Positions 11,269 through 21,181 of a stretch of DNA of 64,000 bases are shown here, piece after piece; within the stretch, counting starts at the first letter, position 1, and each line of letters begins with the position of its first letter. The position numbers and the translations under genes were made by a program. The stretch covers positions 2,480,001-2,544,000 of the forward strand of contig JAJGBQ010000002.1 in NCBI GenBank assembly GCA_022457065.1, written 5' to 3'. The notes below the pieces were generated by a model. The model had not been told where the DNA came from and made no database searches. It saw only the letters and a program-made list of their open reading frames with translations. Source of the stretch: Curvularia sp. ZM96 (taxonomy: Eukaryota > Ascomycota > Dothideomycetes > Pleosporales > Pleosporaceae).

Positions 11269-13205
11269 GTTGGCTGAGAGGTTACTCAAAGAGGCGGCGT
11301 GTAGTGACAGATACGAGGCGTGCTCTGAGGGGTATAAGACGTCGGCCTGTCAGGAAGTGGCTGATGCAGGCAGTGCAGGCGGTGAAAGTGCTGTGACGGT
11401 ACTGGTGCGATAGCACAGAAACAGACGAGTGGATTCGAAGTCGTGGCCGGGAGCGAGGCAGCCAGTACTTGTGCAGCAGTGGCACGAAGGGTGACCCTGG
11501 CGAGACGGGCCCAAAGGGAAGCGTGCGGTTCCTGGGTAGGGTTTGCTGCGATTGGTAGCTGACGTGCAGGCGATAAGAGGACAGACAGCGGTGATGATGG
11601 AAAGACGCCGGGGCCGTAGGGTGAGCGTGCAGCTAGCAGCACATGGGCGTCGTGTGACGAGTGGCCAGAGTCAGAGTCCGAGTAGAGGGCTCGATGGTGA
11701 GTGTATGCGGTAGGTGTGTTGTAGAGGCAGCCGTGTCGCGTGAGTGCGGAGAGGGCTGGGGTGAGGCTCTGGGGCACAGGTGAATTAAGTCAAGGCCAGC
11801 CAGCGGCTCTAGTAGGAGCCATTACCAACAGCGACGTGACGGGGTGGGGACAGCCGGCCGCCTGATGGGGAATTACGCCCGCGTGCTTGGCGCAGTGTGA
11901 AAGGCCCAGGGTACCATCGGGCTACGACCGGCGGCCAATTTTTGAACATGAAAATGGTCAGCGGAACCACGCGCAGCTGCCTCGACGACACGGCACTGCG
12001 GCCACTGGGCGCTGCCCCGCCATACACCGCTGGAATGACCTCAGCCAGAGCAGCAAAAACAAAGCACGGCGAGCCACTGGGGAAGACAACGGCTATCTGG
12101 AGCGCATGCAGATGCTGTTGTTTGGCAGGCCGCAAAACAAAAGCGCGCCTCTCGTGCGAACAGCATTGCGTCTGCGCTGCGCTCGCGGTGGCCAGCCGTT
12201 GTGCCCCACTCTGCCCGTTTGGGCGCGCCTCTTATCTCTGGCCAATGGCGGCGCTCGCTTATGCACAGCATCCCTTGCCACGGCGAATCTGCGCGCCCGC
12301 CATCTCCGAGGGCGGAACACCAGCGTCAGTCCAAACTCTAACACGGAGCATGAGGGGGCCATGATGCATCGCGAGCGACCTCGCTTGCTGATCCCATCGT
12401 CATCTCTGGGTCCTCGACAGCGACACACATCAAGATCTGGCGCCTATCTTGCTCCCAGCATCGCCGTCACGCATCGCAACATCGACAATCGAGCATCATC
12501 GCGCCCGCTCACCACCACCACCGGGCAGGTATGCCGCGAGAGGCGCCCAGAGTCACCATGTCCGCTGAGATGCGGCAAGACGTGCAACAACTGGCGGGGC
12601 AGCAGCCACACCGCACTACTCCAACTACTCCATGCCATGCAGCCCAGCCCGCATCGCCAGTCTCCACGCCTCACAAATAGCTGTCGCCAGGCGCGCGCGC
12701 GCTCATTACCCAATATATTGCGCTCCACTCGCTGCAACTGCAACTCCACGTTCGCACGGCCAGACTTCACCATCTTCCAGTAGCTGTGTGGGTGGGACCA
12801 AGAGTGCATTGCCCATCGCCATGTCGCCGCTTGGTCGCCAGGGGGGTGCCCGCGCCACTTGGAATATGCCGTCGGTGAAAGCCAGCCTCACCATGTCGCC
12901 TCAACTTCGGAGCGTTCTTGTAGTAGTATGCGAGAAGAAGAGCGACTTGTCATGGCCACTTTGGGACGGCGGTAGGGCTGGATCGGATGGATGACTCGCA
13001 CCGCTGCACTCAAGCATCAGCCCGTGCGTGCAACCCTGCAACCATTTGACGTATGCTCAATCCTGGCGCCATGCATCACCGCAAGGACAGACTGACGTTC
13101 CCATCTCTTGCGCTCGCTCGCGCATCTGGCGATTCTCCTCTTCCTTGGTCCAGGCATGCGGCCGACTTCAACAATTCAAGATGCCAATGTGCCAAGCCCG
13201 GACCT

Positions 13206-13221
13206 CTAGCTAGCTAGCTAG
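13206..13221. repeat. (CTAG)4 microsatellite
   Basis: Four tandem CTAG units, self-complementary, about 250 bp upstream of the fatty alcohol oxidase start. Its proximity to the inverted repeat at 13258 may be chance. Confidence 0.8.
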
Positions 13222-13257
13222 TGGCGAGCTTCTGTCTTTGTCCGCCCTGGGCCGAGG

Positions 13258-13287
13258 CTCCTGACCGTCCGCCAGTGCGGTCAGGAG
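13258..13287. promoter_or_regulatory. Perfect 10-bp inverted repeat with CCG-N10-CGG core
   Basis: Arms CTCCTGACCG and CGGTCAGGAG are exact reverse complements around a 10-nt spacer, 187 bp upstream of the alcohol oxidase ATG. The inner triplets form CCG-N10-CGG. Paired CGG triplets are the usual half-sites of dimeric Zn2Cys6 regulators, so an operator role is plausible. If it lies in the 5' UTR it could instead fold as an RNA hairpin. Confidence 0.4.
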
Positions 13288-13474
13288 AGGTACTCTAAAA
13301 CAATGGCACGGCTTGCGACGATAGCATGCTCCGTCCGCCATCTCCGGCTGTAGCCTCGCAACAAGACAGACACAGCCTGCATCTCTAGCACGCTCTGTTG
13401 CTCCACTCTCCAGACCCTTCGAGCGCTTGCCCTCGAATCAAGGCTATCCCTGACGTCCTAACCTACGTGGCGAA

Positions 13475-15712
13475 ATGGCAACACCACTGCAGACCGAGCC
13501 CATTTCGCCGAGAGCTACACCTTTGCCTCCACTTCCATCTGAGGATCCGCTCACGCCTACGCAGTGGAAGACGCTGCTTGCCATTGCAGATGCCATCATA
13601 CCTGCCGTCAAGCCTGCAGCTACCGCCAATGCCCACACAGACATTGCTGCTGCCGACAACGCCTACTCCAGCGCTGTCAGCGCGCTGAGGGCGCGTATAG
13701 CAGACAGCGAGCCTGATGCTGAGGCAGTCGCCCGCGAGTACTTGGCGGTCTATGCAAGCCAGGACCCCGCATTCCAAGCAGAGCTGCAGAGGGTTTTCGC
13801 CCTGTACATGCCCCATAGCCAGAGAAAGGAGCTTGCCATGGTGCTTGATGTTCTGGATAACAGGGCGGGGTCATTGGTTCTCACTGGATATCTCACGCCC
13901 ATTAGCGCCCAGCCTGTCCACATCAGAGAGTCTATCCTGCAGGGCTGGGAGAGTGCTCGGCTGGGACCTCTTCGTCAACTGCGTCGTTCTTTGACCATTC
14001 TCTGCAAGCAAGCGTGGGTCAAGACGTCACCCGTGTTGCGGCGTGTCATAGGTGCACCACGAGTGCCCGTTGGCATGAAGCCCGGCAAAGGATTTGATTA
14101 TGAGTTTATCCAGATCCCGCCAGGCAGCGAGCCCGAGGTGATGGAGACAGACGTGCTCATCGTGGGCAGCGGCTGTGGAGGCGGTGTGAGTGCAAAGAAT
14201 CTGGCCGAAGCAGGACATCGCGTCTTGATCGTCGAGAAGGCGTATCATTGGACTCCGGACCACTACCCTATGGCCGAAGTTGATGGGTGGCACCATCTCT
14301 TCATGAGCGGCTCATTTCTGACGTCTGATGACAGCTCGGTCAGTGTTGTGGCAGGACAGACGCTGGGTGGTGGAGGTACGGTCAACTGGTCTGCTTCCCT
14401 CCAGACACAGGGCTACGTCCGCCGCGAATGGGCAGCACGTGGTCTGCCATTTTTTACATCCGCCGACTTTCAGCAGTCACTAGACCGTGTCTGTGGGCGC
14501 ATGGGCGTATCGACCGAGCACATCAAGCACAACCCGTGCAACCAGATGTTGCTGGATGGCTCCAGGAAGCTGGGATGGGCAGCCAAGCCGGTGCCACAGA
14601 ACACTGGGGGAAAGCAGCACTACTGTGGCTACTGCAATTTTGGCTGTGGCGCATGCGAAAAACAGGGGCCCGTGGTATCTTTTCTGCCAGACGCTGCTCG
14701 TGCGGGCGCACAGTTCCTCGAGGGCTTTCATGCCGAGAAAGTTATTTTTTCCGATGGGCACGGCTCGCGGGTAGCAACCGGCGTCGAGGGAACATGGGTG
14801 TCGCGCGACATCCACGGCGGGGTATCAGGCTCGCCTATTAATCGACGCAAGGTAGTCATCAAGGCGAAGCGCGTCATTGTCTCGGCCGGTACGCTGCAGT
14901 CACCCCTGCTGTTGATGCGTTCTGGGCTGAACAACCCGCACATTGGCCGCAATCTCTATCTCCATCCCGTTACCTTTCTCGGTGCCTACCACAAGCAAGA
15001 GATCAGGCCTTGGGAGGGAGGTATCCTGACCTCGGTCGTTAGCGAATTTGAAAATCTCGACGGCCGGGGCCATGGTGCCAAACTTGAAGCGACCAACATG
15101 GTCCCGTCGTCATGTCTGCTGTGGGTAGATTGGAAGGGAGGGCTGCAATACAAGCTTGACGCTGCCAGGCTGAAACACCTGGTTGGTTACATATCTATTG
15201 TGAAGGACAGAGATACGGGGAGGGTGTATCCAGATCCCGTTGACGGACGAGTGCGGGTTGCGTACCAGGTCAGCAAGTTTGACAAAGAGCACATCCTGGA
15301 GGGTATCTTGGCTCTGGCAAAGATTCAGTACATTGAAGGCGCCGAAGAAATCATCACGACCATACCCGGCATGAGGCCATTTATTCGCGATCCTTCGGCA
15401 TCAGAAGGCGCTGGCATCAACGACGAGGCCTTCCAGGCCTGGCTTGCAGAGGTTCGCGCCAAGGGCTTCCCATCACCCGAAAGCGTGTTTGTGTCTGCGC
15501 ATCAGATGGGCACGTGCCGGATGAGTGCACGAGAACAGGAAGGCGTTGTTGATTCCCAGGGAAAAGTCTGGGGCATAGAGGGATTATATGTAGCAGACGC
15601 TAGTGTTTTCCCCAGCGCCAGTGGAGTCAATCCCATGGTAACTAACATGGCGATTAGCGACTGGATTAGTCGAGGGGTCGCAAAGGGTCTGGAGGAGCGC
15701 CCGAGGCTGTAA
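13475..15712 (+). CDS. Long-chain fatty alcohol oxidase (GMC-type flavoprotein)
   Basis: Oxidises long-chain fatty alcohols to aldehydes with O2, producing H2O2, in the omega-oxidation/alkane route; the family is usually peroxisomal or ER-membrane associated. Single exon, 745 residues, the usual length. The N-terminal 200 residues hold the FAO-specific helical region; then comes the FAD-binding start DVLIVGSGCGGGVSAKNL (about residue 226), followed by the substrate domain. A cysteine-rich stretch, HYCGYCNFGCGACEKQG, near residue 385 is characteristic of this family. The C terminus has HQMGTCRM near residue 675 and ASGVNPMVTNMAISDW. The ATG at 13475 is the first in frame. Divergent from the FYVE gene across a long promoter containing an inverted repeat. 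Confidence 0.92.
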   Translation: MATPLQTEPISPRATPLPPLPSEDPLTPTQWKTLLAIADAIIPAVKPAATANAHTDIAAADNAYSSAVSALRARIADSEPDAEAVAREYLAVYASQDPAFQAELQRVFALYMPHSQRKELAMVLDVLDNRAGSLVLTGYLTPISAQPVHIRESILQGWESARLGPLRQLRRSLTILCKQAWVKTSPVLRRVIGAPRVPVGMKPGKGFDYEFIQIPPGSEPEVMETDVLIVGSGCGGGVSAKNLAEAGHRVLIVEKAYHWTPDHYPMAEVDGWHHLFMSGSFLTSDDSSVSVVAGQTLGGGGTVNWSASLQTQGYVRREWAARGLPFFTSADFQQSLDRVCGRMGVSTEHIKHNPCNQMLLDGSRKLGWAAKPVPQNTGGKQHYCGYCNFGCGACEKQGPVVSFLPDAARAGAQFLEGFHAEKVIFSDGHGSRVATGVEGTWVSRDIHGGVSGSPINRRKVVIKAKRVIVSAGTLQSPLLLMRSGLNNPHIGRNLYLHPVTFLGAYHKQEIRPWEGGILTSVVSEFENLDGRGHGAKLEATNMVPSSCLLWVDWKGGLQYKLDAARLKHLVGYISIVKDRDTGRVYPDPVDGRVRVAYQVSKFDKEHILEGILALAKIQYIEGAEEIITTIPGMRPFIRDPSASEGAGINDEAFQAWLAEVRAKGFPSPESVFVSAHQMGTCRMSAREQEGVVDSQGKVWGIEGLYVADASVFPSASGVNPMVTNMAISDWISRGVAKGLEERPRL

Positions 15713-16488
15713 GCATATACGTCATGTTGGGAATGCGCCAGAACAAAAACTGTCACGGCTTTGGATATCTTGTCGTATGGGCGGCTGGCGAAGGATTGGG
15801 CATGCAGCAGGATTGATGCACCACACACAGCGTGCCGTTATCATCAAGCGCTTTTGTTTTGAACACAGCCTCACGGGTGGCCGCAATGGAGGGTTGGTAT
15901 CAACAGCGATGGGTCAGGTTTCGCGGGAGAGAGTCGCATTAGGTTGCCATCAGGCACACAGTTGTCCATATCGCCACAAACAGTAGACTATTCACAGGCC
16001 AAGCACATGGCAGATGCGCAGACGTGATTGGCTGGCGGAGCTGATACCGCAGTGTCCCGTGCGGGCCGAGCAAGCGTTGCAGTTGTGACATCACCAGTCG
16101 ACGCCTTGTTGTGCTCGCCCACTGGATCTCCAGCTTCTGCTGCCGTTGTAAGGCTAGGCCCGCACCTTAGGACCCTGATCGCGCCTGAAACACAGGGACC
16201 CGAAACTGACTTTGTGCATGCTGCCACTGAGGCTGCGCCGCTGTGTGTTCCGAGTCCCTCTTTATAAGGTGTATATGCCACACCCGGCTCCAGGCACGCC
16301 TGGCCTGGGGTATTTAACACTGGAGACAACCGCTGCCGCCCGCTGTTTGCCCTGAAAACTGCGACTCGACATTCCCCGGCTGCCATGAACCGTGCCGTCC
16401 GCTAGAATATAAAACTCGCCCCTCGCCACCACGCCCAACCCACCACTTATCCACCCACCTCGACTGCGAAACCGTACCCCGCACCGCA
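15713..16488. other. Intergenic region and promoter of the GNAT gene
   Basis: 776 bp, no coding signal. The 3' half is pyrimidine-rich and ends with a TATA box at 16408 and a CAACCCACC-type leader before the ATG at 16489. Confidence 0.5.
16408..16414 (+). promoter_or_regulatory. TATA box of the GNAT gene
   Basis: TATAAAA located 81 bp upstream of the start codon, followed by a C/T-rich leader, a normal fungal promoter arrangement. Confidence 0.55.
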
Positions 16489-17406
16489 ATGACCAGCGTT
16501 CTCAAAGGCGGCTTCGGCTCGCCAGGAAGCGCGCCGCTGGGGAACCCGAATTCAGGCACCGAGTTTGTCAACACCATTTGCCCCCTCAAGGGCGCCCTCG
16601 ACGGCTACGACAACACGCTGCCATGCAGCAAGCAGAAGGTCCACGTCCCGCCCAACTTCCGCGACGCCATGGCCGTCCGAGAGGCCGTCTTTGGCGAGCA
16701 GGGCGTTCCCCTCGAGGCCGAGTTCGACGAAGACGACCCACGCAGCTGGCACTGGGTTGCTTACGCTTCGGTGGCCACACACTCATCTTCACCCCCCAAG
16801 GCACTGCGCCGCGCCGACTCAGGCAACACGCCTGCTGACGACGCCCGTCGCGCCTCTGCTACAGCTACGCGCGTCCCCGTTGCGACAATCCGCCTCATCC
16901 CCCCGCCCCACGGTCCCAACAAGTACATACAACAGAACAAGACGGACAAGCATCCCGATGCGGACCCCCCAGCCGAGGACCACGAGCATAAGCAGCCGCC
17001 TGAGCCTTACATCAAGCTCGGCCGCCTTGCAGTGCTTGCGCCATACCGCAGTCTCGGCCTTGCTAAGCTGCTCATCAACGCTGCGCTCGACTACGCCACA
17101 GCGAATCCTGACATGGTCTACCGGCCTCCCTCTCCCACTGCCTTGGAGATGGCTCAGATACTAGGTAATAATAAGGAGAAGGAAATCACATGGCAGGGCC
17201 TTGTCATGATTCATGCTCAAGCGAACCTAAAGGCTATGTGGGAGAAGCATGGGTTCCACGAGGAGCTCAGGAACGAAGACGGTGAGGTTGAGATAGCAGC
17301 CGAGCCCCACTGGATCGAGGAGGGCATCGAGCATGTCGGCATGTGGAAGAGACTCCCAATCGAGAAGCGGAAGAGGCTGTCTCTATCCTCTCTCGAGTCG
17401 GCATAA
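16489..17406 (+). CDS. GNAT-family N-acetyltransferase
   Basis: Acetyl-CoA-dependent acyltransferase of the Gcn5-related fold; substrate unknown. Single exon, 305 residues. The core begins after about residue 45 with FRDAMAVREAVFGEQGVPLE, a form seen in ElaA/YjcF-like GNATs. The strand VATIRLIPPP and the acetyl-CoA motif LAVLAPYRSLGLAKLLINAA (about residues 182-201) follow, then ITWQGLVMIHAQ and MWEKHGFHEE near the end. A lysine/proline-rich loop (about 150-170) is inserted before motif A. The ATG at 16489 sits 75 bp below a TATA box. Neighbours give no clue to the substrate. Family call is firm; anything beyond GNAT is unknown. Confidence 0.85.
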   Translation: MTSVLKGGFGSPGSAPLGNPNSGTEFVNTICPLKGALDGYDNTLPCSKQKVHVPPNFRDAMAVREAVFGEQGVPLEAEFDEDDPRSWHWVAYASVATHSSSPPKALRRADSGNTPADDARRASATATRVPVATIRLIPPPHGPNKYIQQNKTDKHPDADPPAEDHEHKQPPEPYIKLGRLAVLAPYRSLGLAKLLINAALDYATANPDMVYRPPSPTALEMAQILGNNKEKEITWQGLVMIHAQANLKAMWEKHGFHEELRNEDGEVEIAAEPHWIEEGIEHVGMWKRLPIEKRKRLSLSSLESA

Positions 17407-18255
17407 GCATGTGGTGTTCTTCTACAGATCACTGCCATACTTGCTTTTCCGTGCTCTCAAGTCCTGGTTCTGATGGTCTTTTCGAGCACATTGGCAACAA
17501 CATTGGATACCTATACCCACGAGCTACATTATACCCCGGATTTATCAGATCTTTACGACGACACGGCTTCTTTATTATTTATTTTGTTGCTCCGGTTTTA
17601 GATAGGAGGAGTTGGATTTAAAAGTAAGGGAAAATATTGGTCGCGAGGGTGGATGCCTTGCGATAGAGTAGCAAAAACGAAAGCAACGTCTTTTTCACCG
17701 CCTGAAAATGGGTTGTTCTGTCTACCTGTGTTGTATCCCATTTCTACCCTGGTCTTTTCTTCGTCTCTTTCCAACCAAATTCACATTTCGCACATCCACA
17801 CACGGCTCTCATACTTGGCAGTATCAACAGGTTCCAATGCAACCTTCTCTAGTGTCGAAACTTACGAAGGTGACGATGTGTCAAAGCGCGGTAGTCTAAG
17901 AGGTTATGCCGGGAAATTGCACTGACTACCCCAGGATATTGGGCTTGGCGCGAGTTGTCAAACGGGCGCCGTTTCTACGCACCAAGGAAAATCAAATCAC
18001 AGGTACATGTCACATCGTCAAGTATCCCAAGGAAGACTGTCCTACTGTTGTAACCATGTGTTGTTCTTCAGAAACATTTCAACGGCCAAGCACGTGGTCA
18101 CAGTCACACGACCACCGCACACAAGCCAGTTCACTATCATCGGATTCAGTCACACCGCCGCTGTCACCTCGGTATAATTTCATATTCACCTTCACTCCCG
18201 CAAATATCACGGTCTACGCGCACGGATATCATACATAAAGGATGCAATCGCCGCA
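17407..18255. other. Intergenic region, nothing recognised
   Basis: About 850 bp between two genes on the same strand. It contains only short ORFs. The last 60 bp before the hydrolase ATG include ATACATAAAGG, a weak TATA-like site. Confidence 0.4.
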
Positions 18256-19545
18256 ATGTCTTTGTTACTTAAACCTGATCCCAGCCCTCAACGACGCAGT
18301 CCCTACCTCGCATATAGTCTTCGCCCATTCATTATGGTAGCCTTTTTTGGTATCATTATAACCGTCGTGCTTGCTTCTGTTTTCAGGGGAAGCCATGCAA
18401 TCAAAGTACCCGGCGCAGACAACAACCACAAGTTCAAAGTCGCCGTTTCGCATTTCCCTCTAACAGATGGCGGACGCAAGGATCCCTACCACCCTACTGA
18501 GGACCGCCGCGTTATGGTCAGTCTGTTCATGCCTATCCCCAGGGACTCGTGCTCCAGTGAGTGCTCGACCGGCTACATGCCACCACAGACGGCTCGGATC
18601 GCCAATGAGCAATTCATCGTCGGCGGACAGCGTGACATTGGCGTCTTCGAAGTCATGACATACGATGCTTGCTGCAAGAGCTCTAGCACTATCGACGCGA
18701 GCAAGATTCCCGTCGTAGTAATAGAGCCGCACGTCGACACGAGCAGACTGCTATACTCGACGCTAGCACGCTACGTTGCCGCAGGCGGTGCCGCAGTTGT
18801 ACTCATTGACCACCCTGGCGACACTTCCATCGTCGAGTTCCCCACAGCCGGCAAACGCGCTCTAGATGTGGTCTACAACAGTGGAACCGTCCCCCTCTCC
18901 AACATGTCGCCCATCACCTCGTGGAACAGCACCGTCACCAAGGCCCTCGACGCCCGCACCTCAGACATCAACTTCGTCCTCTCCTCCCTCAAATCCCCCT
19001 CTCTCCTCCCCTCCCAGTTCCCCACCTTCAACTTCTCCCCCTCCAGCACCCTCAAGCTCGACAACTTCGGCATCGTGGGCCACGGCCTCGGCGGCTCCGT
19101 CGCCACCTCCTACGGCGTCAACCCCAGCACCACCGCTCTCTTCAGCATCAACCTCAGCGGCACCCCACCCCTCCTCTCCTCCCCCGTCCACAACAACCCT
19201 CTCTTCTTCTTCGGCCGCCAGGATTACCGCCGCGAAAACGACATCCACTGGCCCACCACATGGTCGTACCTGACCGGCCCCGCTACAGAATTCGATCTCG
19301 ACGACTCTGCCATCTTTGACGTTTCCGACTTGCCGGTTATCGTGGAGCTGGCGCAGAATGAGGGCGGCAAGAAGGATGTTAGGGGCAAAGGGTTGAGTGG
19401 CTATGCGCCCGTGCAAGGGAGGAATGCGGTTACGTGCTTTGTGGAGACCATTGTGAAGTCGAATTTTGGGCTGGATCCCGCGGGGACGCTGATGAATGAT
19501 TGTATTAGGTATTTTCCGGGTGTGAGGCCGTATCCTGGGGTTTAG
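18256..19545 (+). CDS. Membrane-anchored alpha/beta-hydrolase-like protein, PAF-acetylhydrolase type, lacking the nucleophile serine
   Basis: Single exon, 429 residues. Residues about 25-45 (PFIMVAFFGIIITVVLASVF) form a hydrophobic segment, so the protein is probably a type II membrane or secreted protein. The following text resembles fungal proteins annotated as 1-alkyl-2-acetylglycerophosphocholine esterase: RVMVSLFMPIP, VVVIEPHVDTSRLLYSTLARYVAAGG and VVLIDHPGD. In that fold the nucleophile elbow is GHSxGG; here residues 275-280 read GHGLGG, with glycine (GGC) at position 277. The usual esterase mechanism would therefore not work, suggesting a pseudoenzyme or an unusual active site. Several N-glycosylation sequons are present. 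The middle of the gene (18950-19200) is strikingly C-rich on the + strand, giving long antisense frames. Fold assignment is moderate; activity is doubtful. Confidence 0.75.
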   Translation: MSLLLKPDPSPQRRSPYLAYSLRPFIMVAFFGIIITVVLASVFRGSHAIKVPGADNNHKFKVAVSHFPLTDGGRKDPYHPTEDRRVMVSLFMPIPRDSCSSECSTGYMPPQTARIANEQFIVGGQRDIGVFEVMTYDACCKSSSTIDASKIPVVVIEPHVDTSRLLYSTLARYVAAGGAAVVLIDHPGDTSIVEFPTAGKRALDVVYNSGTVPLSNMSPITSWNSTVTKALDARTSDINFVLSSLKSPSLLPSQFPTFNFSPSSTLKLDNFGIVGHGLGGSVATSYGVNPSTTALFSINLSGTPPLLSSPVHNNPLFFFGRQDYRRENDIHWPTTWSYLTGPATEFDLDDSAIFDVSDLPVIVELAQNEGGKKDVRGKGLSGYAPVQGRNAVTCFVETIVKSNFGLDPAGTLMNDCIRYFPGVRPYPGV

Positions 19546-20239
19546 AGACTGGGTGAGCTTTTTTCTTTTAAAGAGGGCGTTAAGCGGAGATACCATTTTG
19601 AGGATACTTTTGTTAAGCGATAGATACCACTGGGAATTGCATTTTGCGGAGTTGGAATAGGTTTGTGGGTAGATGGGCATGGCAGCATGTAATTACACTG
19701 CGGGTATAGGGTTTCTTTTCGGAGTAGACTGGCATCTTCTTTGCTCAATATGCCACCAGCGATTTAATCCAAACTCCATATTTGACCTTCTTGCGATTTT
19801 GATCTGTCTAGCTCAATGACGTATCGGGCCACAGTATGTAAAGTAGTCATGACACATTTTTCTTTCTCAACCCAGCTATTTTGCACTTCCCCATTGGCCC
19901 TATTCCATTCCCCTTGGTACGCAGTGGAGAAGACACTCTATGGATCTGCCTATCTGAGGAAAAGCCATTCCAGTCCCCGTGACCACACTTCCAGAACTCG
20001 ACACCAAAACTCTCATGAAGTCGTAATCCTTACCAGGTCTAGATGCTTCTCCTTCCCACCCTATAAAAACAGTCCTATCTCACCGCACTTCTATTTTCCC
20101 TCTCCTACATCAGCAAGCGAAAACAAAGACAAGTCTATCTTCGATACTCCGCGCCACCTGGCACGCTGTCCCCCAACTCTTCAAATAACAAAACCCCCTT
20201 GCTATACCGCTTCCCTCTCTCTCTTTTCCCCCCACGAAA
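19546..20239. other. Intergenic region with promoter of the secreted-protein gene
   Basis: About 690 bp. A TATAAAAA box lies at 20062-20069, 170 bp upstream of the next ATG, followed by a pyrimidine-rich leader. No gene is supported. Confidence 0.45.
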
Positions 20240-21181
20240 ATGCACACCCACCACCACCTCATCCTCCTCGCCACCACCTTCTTCGCCAGCGCCTTGGCCA
20301 GCTCCTTCTCCACGCACTCCGACTACGGCCAACCCTGGTACGACGACAACCACTACAGGGTCTGGCGCCGGCGATGCATCCCCTTCTGCTCGCACGAAGC
20401 CGTCAGCCCCGGAGAAGCATGCGTAGAAGACGGCAAATTGAAACCAAAGGAGCCACCGGCCATTGCGTATCCGACGTTAGGGCCGCAGCCGTACAGGGGG
20501 GAAAGGATTCCAAAGGACACGCGGTTTTTCCATCTTCTGTCGAAAACGGGGGAGAGTCTGGGGTATTGGTCGATGTGGACTTCTGCGGGTGTTGATGTCG
20601 CGGTTGGGAAGGATGAGAAAGGTCAGGTTGAGGATGTGAGTGATGGTGTTGAAAAGGTAGAGATGGATGCGCGTGAGGAGCTCAAGAAGAAGGGGTTGGA
20701 AGAGGAAACGAAGAAGGAGGCGAGGGGTTCTGTATATCACCACTTCAACACTTATGTTCGTCCGCATGTGCATAAGCCGGTTGGTCCCGGTCCCGACGCG
20801 CCCGTGGAGAAAGCGATAGACGAGAAGGTGAAGCGGATGGGTGAGGATGCTTTGAAGATGGTGGATTACAAGGAGATGAAGCGGATATATGAGTCTTCTG
20901 TGCGAGAGAGAGAGGCTAAGGAGGAAGCAGAAGCGGCGAAGAAGGAGAAGGAAAGGGTAGAGAAGAAAGACGTCAGTCCACCTCTTCTCGACATTTGGCC
21001 TTCCTCCAAAGAGGAGCAAGAGCTGTTCAAGAAGTTCTTGAGCGATTATCTAGCAGAGGCGGCAAAGAGGCACCAGAAAGCTTTTGAGGAGGTGGAGGCG
21101 TATCTCAAGGCTTGGGAAAAGCTGGGGTCGCAGCAGGAGGCTTGGAAGACGGTGGAGAAGCTTTTATCTCCTAATCGGTAG
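20240..21181 (+). CDS. Predicted secreted coiled-coil protein of unknown function
   Basis: Single exon, 313 residues. Residues 1-20 look like a signal peptide (His-rich start, then LILLATTFFASALA). A short tyrosine/tryptophan-rich segment with three cysteines (RRCIPFCSHEAVSPGEAC) follows. The rest is unusually charged: from about residue 130 the text is Lys/Glu-rich and predicted coiled coil (EAKEEAEAAKKEKERVEKK), ending with amphipathic helices. A Tyr/His segment, YHHFNTYVRPHVHKPV, lies near residue 170. I do not recognise a family. Base composition changes within the gene from C-rich at the start to G/A-rich. It follows the hydrolase on the same strand, 694 bp apart, with its own TATA box. 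Confidence 0.7.
   Translation: MHTHHHLILLATTFFASALASSFSTHSDYGQPWYDDNHYRVWRRRCIPFCSHEAVSPGEACVEDGKLKPKEPPAIAYPTLGPQPYRGERIPKDTRFFHLLSKTGESLGYWSMWTSAGVDVAVGKDEKGQVEDVSDGVEKVEMDAREELKKKGLEEETKKEARGSVYHHFNTYVRPHVHKPVGPGPDAPVEKAIDEKVKRMGEDALKMVDYKEMKRIYESSVREREAKEEAEAAKKEKERVEKKDVSPPLLDIWPSSKEEQELFKKFLSDYLAEAAKRHQKAFEEVEAYLKAWEKLGSQQEAWKTVEKLLSPNR

Larger units (their letters stand above)
11269..13474. other. Long divergent intergenic region
   Basis: About 2.2 kb, GC-rich, between the divergent FYVE and alcohol oxidase genes. A 298-codon open frame at 11887-12783 starts at TTG and shows low-complexity Arg/Ser/Pro text typical of GC-rich non-coding DNA. Notable sites are a perfect 10-bp inverted repeat at 13258-13287 and a (CTAG)4 tract at 13206-13221. 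No gene is supported. Confidence 0.5.

Noticed and set aside
11887..12783. 298-codon open frame in the GC-rich gap
   Set aside because: Starts at TTG, composition is Arg/Ser/Pro/Thr low complexity as expected from GC-rich non-coding DNA, no family.
18961..19680. 239-codon antisense frame over the hydrolase
   Set aside because: A shadow of the C-rich codon usage of the + strand gene (repeated Gly/Glu/Val text).
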